A DNA stretch of 64,000 bases from JAHBVL01 sp964461025 (lineage in GTDB: Bacteria > Chloroflexota > Chloroflexia > Thermomicrobiales > UBA6265): assembly GCA_964461025.1 (NCBI GenBank), contig CAYWSE010000004.1:16673-80672 (forward strand). Direction: 5' to 3'. Each line of letters begins with the position of its first letter. The stretch's first letter is position 1. Positions 17,625 through 25,623 of the stretch are shown one piece after another. Made by a program: the position numbers and the translations under genes. Below the pieces are notes generated by a model that did not search any database, had not been told where the DNA came from, and worked only from the letters and a program-made list of their open reading frames with translations.

Positions 17625-17819
17625 TTAGCGGTACTGGTTTTCGCTGTTGCGATACAGGAATGCGCCGACTACGGCGCCGATCGTGCCGCCGACCATCAGC
17701 ACAATGGCCAGGTCCCGGGCATCCTGATGGACTTCGTAAGTCGATGTGGAGATGCCGAGAAAGGTGAATCCTACCGCCGCCGCTGTCACTCCCACGGCAA
17801 CGAGCACTCTGGCAATCAT
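17625..17819 (-). CDS. Small two-helix membrane protein
   Basis: 64 residues with two hydrophobic stretches (about 4-24 and 36-56) joined by a short polar loop, STSTYEVHQDARD, and a polar end, YRNSENQYR. A purine-rich GGAAGAGAG sits just before ATG. I recognise no family. It lies 83 bp downstream of NDH-2 on the same strand and may be transcribed with it. Confidence 0.6.
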   Translation of the reverse strand: MIARVLVAVGVTAAAVGFTFLGISTSTYEVHQDARDLAIVLMVGGTIGAVVGAFLYRNSENQYR

Positions 17820-17902
17820 CTCTCTTCCATCTCCATCCTGACTCTGCGGTCAGCAAGCATCGACATTCTCTGCGCAAGACTACCGGAAAGTGACCGGTTC
17901 GT

Positions 17903-19186
17903 CTAATTCTGGTTCGCCTCTTCGCTCGAAAGCTCGTTGCGCGTGATGATTCTGGCGCCGCGATTGAACGTCAGGTACGACCATGCCCATTGCAGCATGA
18001 CCATCACCCGGTTGCGGAAACCGATCAGGAAGTAGATGTGAATCCAGAGCCAGGCGACCCAGGCGACGAAGCCGCTGAGGTGACGGCCGCGAATATCGGC
18101 AATCGCCTTGTTGCGGCCGATCGTGGCCATGTTCCCCTTGTCGCGATAGGTGAAAGGCTGCAGCTGTTCGCCGCGCCGAGCACGTTCGATGTTCTTAGCG
18201 GCATGGCGGCCCTGCTGAATCGCGACCTGCGCCACGCCAGGGAGCGGAGCGCCGTTAGCGTCGGTCAGGGAGGCGAGGTCGCCGATCACGAAGACTTCAG
18301 GGTGACCGGGAATCGTCAGATCGGGTTGGATCACAACGCGGCCGGCGCGATCGAGTGGCGCATCCAGCAGCGCGCCGACGGGCGACGCTTTGACGCCGGC
18401 AGCCCAGATGACGGTGGCGGCGGGAATCAGCGCGCCATCGACCACGACGCCTTCCGCGGTGATCTCTGAGACAGGTGAACCGGTGCGCACCTGAACGCCG
18501 AGCCTGTTGAGAAACTTGACGGCCTGGCGCGAGAGATCTTCGGGAAAGGTTTGCAGGATGCGCGGTCCCGCTTCGAAGAGATAGATGTGCGCCCAGGTGG
18601 GGTCGATGCGGTCGAAGTCGCGGGCGAGCGTTTGGCGGGCGATTTCGCCGATCGCGCCGGCCAGCTCGGCGCCGGTGGGTCCACCGCCGACGACGGCGAA
18701 GGTCATGAGTCGCTGGCGGACTGCTTCGTCGGGTTCCTGTTCGGCCAGCTCGAAGGCGTTGAGGATGCGGCTACGGATGGCGACGGCGTCGTCGATGCTC
18801 TTCAATCCGGGGGCGAATTCAGCCCATTCATCGTGGCCGAAGTAGGCATGACTGGCGCCGGTGCCGACAACCAGGTAGTCGTAGGGGATGGCGGCGCCAT
18901 TGGCCTGGACGACGCGGGCGTCGAGATCGATGGCGGTCACTTCGGCCATGAGGACGAGGCGAACGTTGTCCTGACGGCGGAAGATGGCCCGGATGGGCTG
19001 GGCGATATCGGCCGGGGAGAGGGCGGCGCTGGCGACCTGGTAGAGCAGCGGCTGGAAGAGGTGGTGGTTCTGGCGATCGATGATGGTGATCTCGACAGCG
19101 GCCTTGCGGAGCTGGCGGGCGGCGTTGACGCCGCCGAAACCGGCGCCGATGATGACGACCCGGAGTGTGGATTGCGTTGCGGTCAT
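17903..19186 (-). CDS. ndh: Type II NADH dehydrogenase (NDH-2)
   Basis: 427-residue membrane-associated flavoprotein that passes electrons from NADH to quinone without proton pumping. The FAD motif VVIIGAGFGGVNAARQL is at residues 10-26, and QNHHLFQPLLYQVASAALSPADIAQPIR is the classic NDH-2 stretch. The NADH Rossmann motif VVGGGPTGAELAGAIGE lies near 168-184, and VFVIGDLASL is the second FAD contact. The C-terminal WVAWLWIHIYFLIGFRNR and following aromatic helix anchor it to the membrane. It starts 15 bp after the DUF503 gene, so it is in a minus-strand operon. Confidence 0.95.
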   Translation of the reverse strand: MTATQSTLRVVIIGAGFGGVNAARQLRKAAVEITIIDRQNHHLFQPLLYQVASAALSPADIAQPIRAIFRRQDNVRLVLMAEVTAIDLDARVVQANGAAIPYDYLVVGTGASHAYFGHDEWAEFAPGLKSIDDAVAIRSRILNAFELAEQEPDEAVRQRLMTFAVVGGGPTGAELAGAIGEIARQTLARDFDRIDPTWAHIYLFEAGPRILQTFPEDLSRQAVKFLNRLGVQVRTGSPVSEITAEGVVVDGALIPAATVIWAAGVKASPVGALLDAPLDRAGRVVIQPDLTIPGHPEVFVIGDLASLTDANGAPLPGVAQVAIQQGRHAAKNIERARRGEQLQPFTYRDKGNMATIGRNKAIADIRGRHLSGFVAWVAWLWIHIYFLIGFRNRVMVMLQWAWSYLTFNRGARIITRNELSSEEANQN

Positions 19187-19201
19187 GAGGACTCCCTTCC
19201 A

Positions 19202-19498
19202 TTAATAGGGAATGATCTCCGTGGAAACCTCGCCGAGCACACCCATTTCGACATTGCGTTCGATGAAGCTGATCGCTTTGGCGAGCATTTCCTGCGCGTG
19301 GCTCTGATTGTTGCTGACGCAGACGATCGTCAGGGTGGCGAGGCGCATATCGTCGAGATCCGCTGTATCGGCGACGGCGAGGTTGAAGGTGTTGCGCAGG
19401 CGCTGGATGAGCGACTTGATGACGCGGCGTTTGTCTTTGAGCGAGGTGGTTCCTTCCAGATAGAGCGTGACCTCGGCGACGCCGATGGCGGTGGCCAT
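19202..19498 (-). CDS. DUF503 (YlxP-like) protein
   Basis: 98 residues, typical for the family. EVTLYLEGTTSLKDKRRVIKSLIQRLRNTFNLAVAD is the hallmark N-terminal half, and DDMRLATLTIVCVSNNQSHAQEML follows. YlxP-like proteins sit in translation/RNA operons in many bacteria and some are linked to 16S rRNA or ribosome assembly; the function is unproven. The ATG at 19498 overlaps the end of the upstream gene's TGA region (TGAGATG), suggesting translational coupling. Confidence 0.9.
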   Translation of the reverse strand: MATAIGVAEVTLYLEGTTSLKDKRRVIKSLIQRLRNTFNLAVADTADLDDMRLATLTIVCVSNNQSHAQEMLAKAISFIERNVEMGVLGEVSTEIIPY

Positions 19499-19499
19499 C

Positions 19500-19958
19500 T
19501 CAGCCGGAGCCGGTGCGGGAAACGGTGAGCCGCACGCGCGGGCCATCAGCCGACCAGCGCCATTCGAGATCGTGATCGGCGGCGAGCGCGGCGGGAACAT
19601 CGAAATAGGCGTTGGCGAGCGCGCTATCGAGCCGGAGCTCGAGCCCGAGCTCGCGCTTGGGAAAGCCGGAGATCGTTGCCTCGGCGACGGAATCGCCGAG
19701 TTTGGCGTTGAGTACATCGGCGCCGAGCGAGCGGTAGTTGGTGAGCATGGCATCGAGGAAGACGCCGGCGGAAAGATCGAGCGATGGATCCCAGGCGTTG
19801 GCGAAGACCCGGCCGAGGGATTGCGTCCATGCTTCGAGTGGAATGCCGGCTTCCTCGAGAAACGCGGCGGTGGCGAGGATGACGGCCTGCGCGTTGGCGC
19901 GGGAGAGATCGAGGAGTTCCTCGCAGGTGTCGTTTTCGTAGGTTGGCTTCTGGGTCAT
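19500..19958 (-). CDS. Unrecognised soluble protein, first gene of the NDH-2 operon
   Basis: 152 residues from ATG 19958 (ATG 19997 is an alternative with 13 more residues). It has no membrane segment. The N-terminal part is helical (TCEELLDLSRANAQAVILATAAFLEEAGI), and the C-terminal part looks strand-rich (ALANAYFDVPAALAADHDLEWRW). I do not recognise a domain. It is immediately upstream of, and probably coupled to, the DUF503 gene, which itself precedes ndh. Confidence 0.7.
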   Translation of the reverse strand: MTQKPTYENDTCEELLDLSRANAQAVILATAAFLEEAGIPLEAWTQSLGRVFANAWDPSLDLSAGVFLDAMLTNYRSLGADVLNAKLGDSVAEATISGFPKRELGLELRLDSALANAYFDVPAALAADHDLEWRWSADGPRVRLTVSRTGSG

Positions 19959-20186
19959 TTCCGTATCGGTTCTTCCCTGGCGTCGGTCGATCACCACCCT
20001 CGATTCTACAGGTATCGATCAACAAGCAATCGGAATGAACGCAGTGCAAGGCAGGGATTTCGTGATCGTCGAGACGGAGAGCGGGCCCCACGAAAAAGAT
20101 GAGAGCAGACCGCAGTCACTAAGACTGGCTCTACGAAACACTGAGTACGGCAACCAGATTTGGCGCTCACCATAGGCCAAGAGCAC

Positions 20187-20771
20187 TTATGCGAAGCAAG
20201 CTCCCCATACTTGAACAGTCACTCCACAGCCAGGAACTGGTTGATTAGTTCCTACCAAGAATGTGGGGATACACCGACTGGGAAAGCTGTCGCCGGTGCC
20301 TGAGGCACAGCAATACGACACCGTTCCTCCGGAATTGTCCGGCCCTGGATAGCAAGCATCTCCTTCGCCACAGGGATAGCATGGTTGAATGTAGGCCGCG
20401 CTCGCAGAGTTCGGCGCTGTGATTGACACCACCGTCGCGACGGCTGCTCCTGCGGCGAGCTTGCCGCGAGTCTGTAAGAACTCCCTGCGGTCAAGAAAGC
20501 TCTCCTCTTCAAGAAGCCCAGCGTCGCCGAGGAGGGCCATTGATTCCATGACTGAGTCGACCGTGAATTCAATGTCTGATTGCCGGAGGGATTGTGTGAG
20601 CTGCCCAATAGTCGTCTGCCCGTCACACCTGATCCAGACCTCATACGCGACTTCGTTCAGCGAGTGGTATTCGAGTCTTGCGTTATCAAGCACAATCCAT
20701 TCACCGCTCGGCAATTTGTGAACGGTGAAGTTGACGGTATCCCTTCTTTTCGGCACGCGCACATCGGCCAT
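20187..20771 (-). CDS. PqqD-like domain / Tat-type signal / Cys-rich tail protein, copy 2
   Basis: 194 residues, same three-part plan as 4468-5100. The PqqD-like domain occupies about 12-90 (LPSGEWIVLDNARLEYHSLNEVAYEVWIRCDG, then a helical end GDAGLLEEE). The export signal follows at 94-126: DRREFLQTRG, a hydrophobic run, and SITAPNSASA. The tail of ~68 residues has 8 cysteines, in pairs such as CYPC and YCC. ATG 20771 is fixed by a strong GGAGG 8 bases upstream. The two copies share SITAPxSxSA at the cleavage region but have different tails, as expected for a leader-like region with variable cargo. No radical SAM or other RiPP enzyme is adjacent; a dipeptidase operon lies upstream on the same strand. 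Confidence 0.78.
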   Translation of the reverse strand: MADVRVPKRRDTVNFTVHKLPSGEWIVLDNARLEYHSLNEVAYEVWIRCDGQTTIGQLTQSLRQSDIEFTVDSVMESMALLGDAGLLEEESFLDRREFLQTRGKLAAGAAVATVVSITAPNSASAAYIQPCYPCGEGDACYPGPDNSGGTVSYCCASGTGDSFPSRCIPTFLVGTNQPVPGCGVTVQVWGACFA

Positions 20772-21146
20772 CAAGCTTCCCTCCGAGCCGGTCACAGAAG
20801 TTGTCGCTTGCCGGCAAAGAGAGAGCAAGATGGCAGCGAATCTTCGAGTTTTCGATTGGCGGATAGTACTCAAGGAGTGCTGTTCGCGCAAATAGTGAAC
20901 GGTCACAAGAAGCGAGGCGGGGCATTTTCGCGCAGCACCAGTGGCGGAATGATGATTGCGACGCCGAAAACGTCTCGATCGCCAGAGCGTGTTCGTAGGT
21001 TGGCGCGCTTGTGGCTTCGCTGCACTGCGCGTCACTGCGTTCGCTCCGTTTCGCTCAGCCACCAGTGGGCACAGGGCGCCACCGCTACGACCACGCCGTG
21101 CTCATCTGGGCACAGAGCGCCATTGGGGACGCCAGCGACAACGATC
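20772..21146. other. Spacer with short near-repeats
   Basis: 375 bp between the dipeptidase operon and the second Cys-rich protein gene, both on the minus strand. GGGCACAG-R-GCGCCA appears twice about 43 bp apart (near 21066 and 21109) within GC-rich sequence. I see no convincing gene; the promoter of the Cys-rich protein gene should be here but is not obvious. Confidence 0.5.
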
Positions 21147-22337
21147 CTATCCGACGATGTCGCGGAAGACGCGTAGGAAGTTGAGGCCGAGGAGTTTTCG
21201 GAGCTCTTCTTCGCTGAAGCCTGCCCTGGCGAGGGCGACAGTGACGTTGGGCCAGTCGGCGAAGTCCTCGAAGTCAGCGGTGTTGTATTCCGGGGTGAGG
21301 CGATGTTCTTCGGGGCGGAAGCCGGACCAGCTGAACTGGCCCGGTCCAAGCCAGGGAAGCTCTTCGGGAAAGGGAATGACGGTGCCAGTGGTCGGGCCGG
21401 GGCCGCCTTTGTCGGTGCCGACGCCGACATGATCGATGCCGCAGACATCGACGAGGTGGACAACATGGCGGACGAAGTCCTCAAGCGTGGCGCCGGGAGA
21501 ATCCTTGACGAATCCGGGCGCGACGACGACACCAAAGTAGCCGCCCTGTTCGGCGACGGCCCGGGCAAGCTCATCGGTCTTGCCGCGGTCGTGGTAGACG
21601 ACGGCTTTGCTGCACGAGTGGGAGACAATGACCGGCGCCGATGAGACGTCGATCGAATCCCAGCCGACTTGTTCGCTGCAATGGCTGACATCGACGATGA
21701 TCCTCGCTTGGTTCAGTTTCTGCACGAACTCCCGGCCGAACCAGGTCAAGCCGCTCTGATAGGTTTCGGTGCAGCCGGCGCCGACGAGGTTTTGCAGGTT
21801 GTAGGTGAGCTGGACCATGCGCAAACCGAGTCCCTGAAAGAGATCGACGCGGCTCAGCACGTCGCCGAAGGCCACGGAGTTCTGGAAGTCGATGACGATC
21901 GCCCGTTTGCCTGTGGCGTGCGCCCGTTCAATGTCGTCGGCAGTTCGGGCGATAACGAAGTCGTCGTGCAACGCGTTGACGATCGCCTGGCAATTGGCGA
22001 TTTCCCGCACCGCGCGTTCGAATGCGGTGTCGTACGACTCCAGCGCGGAGAGCGTCGCGCAGGCGGCGGTGACTCCGGAGTCTTTCCACTTCTTGCGGTA
22101 GATCGCCGCTGCTTTGGGGGATGTCTGGATTTCGCGAGCGAGAACGTCGCTGAGTGATTGGAAAATCTCCGACTGGCTGCGACCGAGTGCGGCCAGCTCG
22201 TCGAGTGCTTCCTTCATGCCGGGCGTGAACACGATGCCGGAAGTGACGAAGGGCTGCTGCGAGTCGATGACGAGCGCTTCCTTGTGCAACGCCAGCGCTT
22301 CTTTCTTCGAAAGGGCGGGTTTCGTCTTTTTGGCCAT
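21147..22337 (-). CDS. M19-family (membrane dipeptidase-like) amidohydrolase, copy 1
   Basis: 396-residue TIM-barrel protein of the renal dipeptidase family. DVSHCSEQ and VSHSCSKAV carry the two conserved histidines of the beta-metal site, and HVGVGTDKGG the conserved late Asp. The usual N-terminal HxD of the family is replaced (VIDSQQPFVT), and the bridging Glu is a Gln in VIDFQNSV. The second copy upstream has the same changes, so this is a divergent branch, not an isolated loss. It has no signal peptide. Third gene of the operon 24709-21147; substrate unknown, dipeptides or related amides inferred. Confidence 0.85.
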   Translation of the reverse strand: MAKKTKPALSKKEALALHKEALVIDSQQPFVTSGIVFTPGMKEALDELAALGRSQSEIFQSLSDVLAREIQTSPKAAAIYRKKWKDSGVTAACATLSALESYDTAFERAVREIANCQAIVNALHDDFVIARTADDIERAHATGKRAIVIDFQNSVAFGDVLSRVDLFQGLGLRMVQLTYNLQNLVGAGCTETYQSGLTWFGREFVQKLNQARIIVDVSHCSEQVGWDSIDVSSAPVIVSHSCSKAVVYHDRGKTDELARAVAEQGGYFGVVVAPGFVKDSPGATLEDFVRHVVHLVDVCGIDHVGVGTDKGGPGPTTGTVIPFPEELPWLGPGQFSWSGFRPEEHRLTPEYNTADFEDFADWPNVTVALARAGFSEEELRKLLGLNFLRVFRDIVG

Positions 22338-22358
22338 CGGAAATCCTCCTGCACCTCT

Positions 22359-23693
22359 TCAGGACACGCGCTTGTAGGCGCGAAGTCCCATATGGAAATA
22401 ATCGGCCTGTTCACCTTTGGATGGAACGACAAAGCCCGTGCGCGACCAGCCGCGATCGGCGAACTCCGCGACGAAACTGGTCGGGCCGGTTCTGAGGAGT
22501 GGAATGGCGGCGCTGGGGCGTCCGTGGCGAGAGGAGGTCGACAGACGAAGTCCGTTCTCGCCCGTGTCGATTGTGACGGTGTAGTCGAGGTGCTGATATG
22601 TGCCGACAAATGGACGTAATTGCTCGTGGGTGGCTTCGAGAACGGGAGGAACCGGTGCGCGCTCGATACCGAATCGGTCGCCGATGATTTCAGCGATGAG
22701 CTGTCCGCCCATGCGGATGCCGCCGGAGATATTGGTCAGGACGGCGACGGCGAAACCCCGATCGGGCAAGACGCGAAGCATCGCGGAGGTGCCGCCGTTG
22801 TGGCCCAGACCGCGTTCGTGTACGTATTGGTGCAGCCCCCAGCCGATGCCCCAGACGGTATTGTCGAGGGACCCACTGGGCAGGTGGGACACCTGCACCT
22901 GCTGCATCGCTGCGAAGGATTCGGGCGACAGCAATGGACCTCCGTTCGTCGAGCGACCCTGATCGAGATGAAGCTGGGCGAAGCGGACAACGTCTGCGGC
23001 GCTGGCGTAGGGGGTAAATCCAGCCGAGGCGCCGGCGTGGAACTCCAGCCACATGTCGCCGGCGACGGGACGGCCGTTGTCGTCTCGATTATGCGGCGAG
23101 ACGATCGGGCGGCGTTCGGCTTCTTCGCGGAATACGACCATCGAGTCAAGACCGAGCAGTTCGATGAGTCGCTCGCGGATGAGGTCCGGCCAGGTTGTTC
23201 CTGTGAGTTGTTCCAGCAGATAGCCAGCCAGGATGACAGCTGAATTGCTGTAGGAAAAGAGCACTCCAGGTGGATGCAACTCAGGCAGGGAAGCCAGTGA
23301 CTTGACGTAGTGTTCCAACGCGTCTGATCCGGCGCCGGTGTCGTGGATGTGGTCGCCGGCGATGCCGCTGGTGTGGGTGAGGAGTTGCCGAACGGTGACT
23401 CGCTCCGTCTGTTCCTTCGACGCGAGCTGCAAATCCGGCAGGTAGTCGCGCACCGGCAGGTCGAGGTCGACCAACCCTGACTCGACGAGCTGCATCATCA
23501 AGGTGGCAGTGAAGACCTTGGTAATCGAACCGATGGCAAAGATGGTCTCGTTGGTGACTGGCCGGCCGGTGCCGATGCTGGCAACCCCGGTGCTGGCGAG
23601 GTCGATGTCGCCATCGTGCAGAACGGCAACCGATGCGCCGGGCACATCGAACCGATCGACGAGCTCGTTGAGCCGGGACTGGAGATCGATCAT
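22359..23693 (-). CDS. Serine hydrolase, class C beta-lactamase/esterase-like
   Basis: 444 residues from ATG 23693, 5 bp after the stop of the upstream dipeptidase gene. The catalytic S-x-x-K is GSITK (about residues 56-59), the second motif YSN occurs in FSYSNSAVILAGYLLEQ, and the third motif is HNGGTSA. These are typical of beta-lactamase/CubicO-like esterases and D-aminopeptidases. A C-terminal ~100-residue beta domain resembles DUF3471-type tails. It has no signal peptide, so the substrate is probably cytoplasmic. Placed between two dipeptidase-like genes, it may act on the same peptide or amide pathway. Confidence 0.9.
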   Translation of the reverse strand: MIDLQSRLNELVDRFDVPGASVAVLHDGDIDLASTGVASIGTGRPVTNETIFAIGSITKVFTATLMMQLVESGLVDLDLPVRDYLPDLQLASKEQTERVTVRQLLTHTSGIAGDHIHDTGAGSDALEHYVKSLASLPELHPPGVLFSYSNSAVILAGYLLEQLTGTTWPDLIRERLIELLGLDSMVVFREEAERRPIVSPHNRDDNGRPVAGDMWLEFHAGASAGFTPYASAADVVRFAQLHLDQGRSTNGGPLLSPESFAAMQQVQVSHLPSGSLDNTVWGIGWGLHQYVHERGLGHNGGTSAMLRVLPDRGFAVAVLTNISGGIRMGGQLIAEIIGDRFGIERAPVPPVLEATHEQLRPFVGTYQHLDYTVTIDTGENGLRLSTSSRHGRPSAAIPLLRTGPTSFVAEFADRGWSRTGFVVPSKGEQADYFHMGLRAYKRVS

Positions 23694-23698
23694 CAGGG

Positions 23699-24709
23699 TT
23701 ACTCGCCCCAAACCTCACGGAAGACGCGCACCCAGTTGCCGCCCATGATCTTCTTCGTGTCTTCCTCAGTGAATCCGCGTTCGAGCAGGCGCTTCGTCAG
23801 GTTGGGGAAGCCCTGCGGTGTTTCGATGCCCTCCGGATAGTAGTAGGGCGGTGGCGGATAGTTCTCCGCACTCCAGGTTCCTGAAGCGATGAGTGACTCG
23901 TAATACTTCTCCATGTATCCCGGCTCGGCGACAGGCACCTGACCGTCAAAATAGTCGATGCCAAGACCAACATGATCGGTCCCCACAAGATCGGACATAT
24001 AGACAATGTGGTCGATGAACTGATCGAGCGTCGGTTTCGGATCAGGACTGACGAACGCCGGGTACCCGACAGCTCCAACGAGACCACCGGTGGCCGCTAC
24101 TGCCTTGATCTGATCGTCCTTGATATTACGCTGGCTGTCGTGGACGGCTTTCGCGCCAGCGTGAGAGAAGACGGCTGGTCGTGAGGAGGCTTCTATCGCT
24201 TCCATGGTTGTGCGATAGCCGGTATGGGAGCAGTCGACGATGACCCGCTGCTCGTTCATTCGTTGAATCAGCCGGAGACCGAAGCGGCTGAGACCGGCAT
24301 CAGTGCGTTCTTCGCAGCCATCACCGACGCGGTTCTTGACGTTGTAGGAGAGCTGGATCATGCCGACGCCCATCTTCTTCCAGGCATTGACGAGATCAAG
24401 GTTGTCCTCGATCGGCGTCGAGCCCTGGAAATGGAAGATGATCCCGAACTTGCCTTCCCTCTTGGCTTGTTCGATATCGGCGGCGCGCTCGATCAGCGTG
24501 TAGTTGGGATTCTGAGCGATCAATTCGAGCCATTTGCCGAGATATTTGAGGCTGGCCCCGGCATCGAGATCGCCGCCGACCGAAGGCGCAGCGGCGGTCG
24601 CTTTTCCTTCGATCCACCAGTGGATGAGATCGAAGCGTCGCATCAGGGGGCAGGTGGCGTCGATGACAATCGCTTCCTGATGGATGCGTTGGAAGTCGGC
24701 GGCAGTCAT
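23699..24709 (-). CDS. M19-family (membrane dipeptidase-like) amidohydrolase, copy 2
   Basis: 336 residues, first gene of the three-gene operon. DCSHTGYRTT and FSHAGAKAVHD carry the paired histidines, and HVGLGIDYFDG the late Asp. As in copy 1, the N-terminal HxD is missing (VIDATCPLMRRFD) and the bridging Glu position is Gln in FHFQGSTPIED. It ends RVFREVWG, matching the RVFRDIVG end of copy 1, so the two are paralogs. It is probably a cytoplasmic metal-dependent hydrolase; whether one or two metals bind is open. Confidence 0.85.
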   Translation of the reverse strand: MTAADFQRIHQEAIVIDATCPLMRRFDLIHWWIEGKATAAAPSVGGDLDAGASLKYLGKWLELIAQNPNYTLIERAADIEQAKREGKFGIIFHFQGSTPIEDNLDLVNAWKKMGVGMIQLSYNVKNRVGDGCEERTDAGLSRFGLRLIQRMNEQRVIVDCSHTGYRTTMEAIEASSRPAVFSHAGAKAVHDSQRNIKDDQIKAVAATGGLVGAVGYPAFVSPDPKPTLDQFIDHIVYMSDLVGTDHVGLGIDYFDGQVPVAEPGYMEKYYESLIASGTWSAENYPPPPYYYPEGIETPQGFPNLTKRLLERGFTEEDTKKIMGGNWVRVFREVWGE

Positions 24710-24828
24710 TTGGAGCTCCTCTCACGGCAACGGCGAAGGCCAGCGCAGCGTACCAGAAGAGTTGTCGCGGCGAATTCATGCCAGGAGGGGAGTATTAGAA
24801 CAGAACTCGTCTACCGTGCGCGAGAGGC

Positions 24829-25224
24829 TCAGGGGTAGATTGTGATCGAGGCGCCTCCGGCTACAACGCCAAAGTGGCGGTAGTCGAGCGTCAGAACATT
24901 GCCGCCATGCCGTTCGGCGCAGGCAACGACGGCGGCATCGGCGAAACCGAGCGGGAAATCGTCGTATTGGACAATCAATTCGCGAGTGCGCCCCAAGTCG
25001 TCGTTGCAGTCAAGCAAAAGCCGGCCCGTGAGAATGCTGTCGAGCAATCTCAGGACGGATGCGCTGCCGAGCCGGGCGTCTACAACATACGCGACCTCAG
25101 CCATGACTAGAGCAGGAAGTAGGTACGGGCCGCCGTCGTCTTTGAACGCTTGCAGGACGCGCTCGTGGTTCGAGTCGGCGGCATTGAAAAGCGCCACTAA
25201 CGCCGATGTATCAATCGTGATCAC
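24829..25224 (-). CDS. vapC: PIN-domain toxin, VapC-like
   Basis: 131 residues. The PIN-domain acidic residues are seen in ITIDTSALVALF (Asp5), LVMAEVAYV (Glu near 44), and GFADAAVVACAERHGG with the following LTLDYRHF. It is a probable Mg-dependent RNase that attacks tRNA or rRNA when freed from its antitoxin. The gene overlaps the antitoxin gene by 4 bases (ATGA), the usual toxin-antitoxin arrangement. Confidence 0.9.
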   Translation of the reverse strand: MITIDTSALVALFNAADSNHERVLQAFKDDGGPYLLPALVMAEVAYVVDARLGSASVLRLLDSILTGRLLLDCNDDLGRTRELIVQYDDFPLGFADAAVVACAERHGGNVLTLDYRHFGVVAGGASITIYP

Positions 25225-25463
25225 TCAGGGCGCCAATTAGCCAAAAGCCATTCCTCAGTGTCGGCACCCTCGACTCCTTCGATCGAAACGCTCCCGACAA
25301 AGTCCGGAAGAGGTCGCTCCACTGCCGCAACATACGTCGCAATTGCCTCGCGAATCAGCGATGCTTCAGAAGACCCTTTTTGCTTGGCCGCAACGGTCAC
25401 CGAGACTGCCAATTCTTCAGGAATGTAGATCGTGGTCTTTTTCATGTTCTCAAAGCCGTTCAT
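25221..25463 (-). CDS. vapB: Ribbon-helix-helix antitoxin, VapB-like
   Basis: 80 residues. MKKTTIYIPEELAVSVTVAAKQKG is an RHH/CopG-type DNA-binding start, followed by SEASLIREAIATYV. The C-terminal tail (VEGADTEEWLLANWRPE) probably inserts into the toxin. ATG 25463 has GGGAG at 11 bases; ATG 25445, six codons later, would give the classical RHH start and is equally likely. It lies directly upstream of vapC and presumably autoregulates the pair. Confidence 0.85.
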   Translation of the reverse strand: MNGFENMKKTTIYIPEELAVSVTVAAKQKGSSEASLIREAIATYVAAVERPLPDFVGSVSIEGVEGADTEEWLLANWRPE

Positions 25464-25522
25464 GCATATGACATCTCCCGGATTTTACCACATAAGGTAA
25501 CCATATTCCTATGAAGAGCCCC

Positions 25523-25537
25523 CCGAACACTGTTCGG
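25523..25537. promoter_or_regulatory. TetR operator O1
   Basis: CCGAACACTGTTCGG is a perfect 15-base palindrome about central C, located 8 bases before the -35 hexamer of the promoter that reads into the TetR gene. A second copy with 13 of 15 bases identical lies at 25591-25605. Confidence 0.8.
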
Positions 25538-25545
25538 CTGACCTA

Positions 25546-25574
25546 TTGACATTCGGATACGGCGGGTGTAGCCT
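25546..25574 (+). promoter_or_regulatory. Promoter of the tetR-MMPL operon
   Basis: A consensus -35 TTGACA (25546-25551) is followed by a 17-base spacer and TAGCCT (25569-25574) as -10. It is framed by the two CCGAAC...GTTCGG palindromes, so repression by the adjacent TetR protein is strongly suggested. Confidence 0.7.
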
Positions 25575-25590
25575 GACATTGGTTGTTATT

Positions 25591-25605
25591 CCGAACGGTG
25601 TTCGG
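25591..25605. promoter_or_regulatory. TetR operator O2
   Basis: CCGAACGGTGTTCGG, symmetric except at the centre, lies downstream of the -10 and 5 bases before the ribosome binding site GAAGGAG. Binding here would block elongation or initiation. It pairs with O1 at 25523-25537. Confidence 0.8.
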
Positions 25606-25623
25606 TATTCGAAGGAGATGCAG

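Noticed and set aside
18551..19528. 325-residue plus-strand open frame
   Set aside because: Antisense to ndh and DUF503, both well supported; rich in Asp/Gly from reversed codons.
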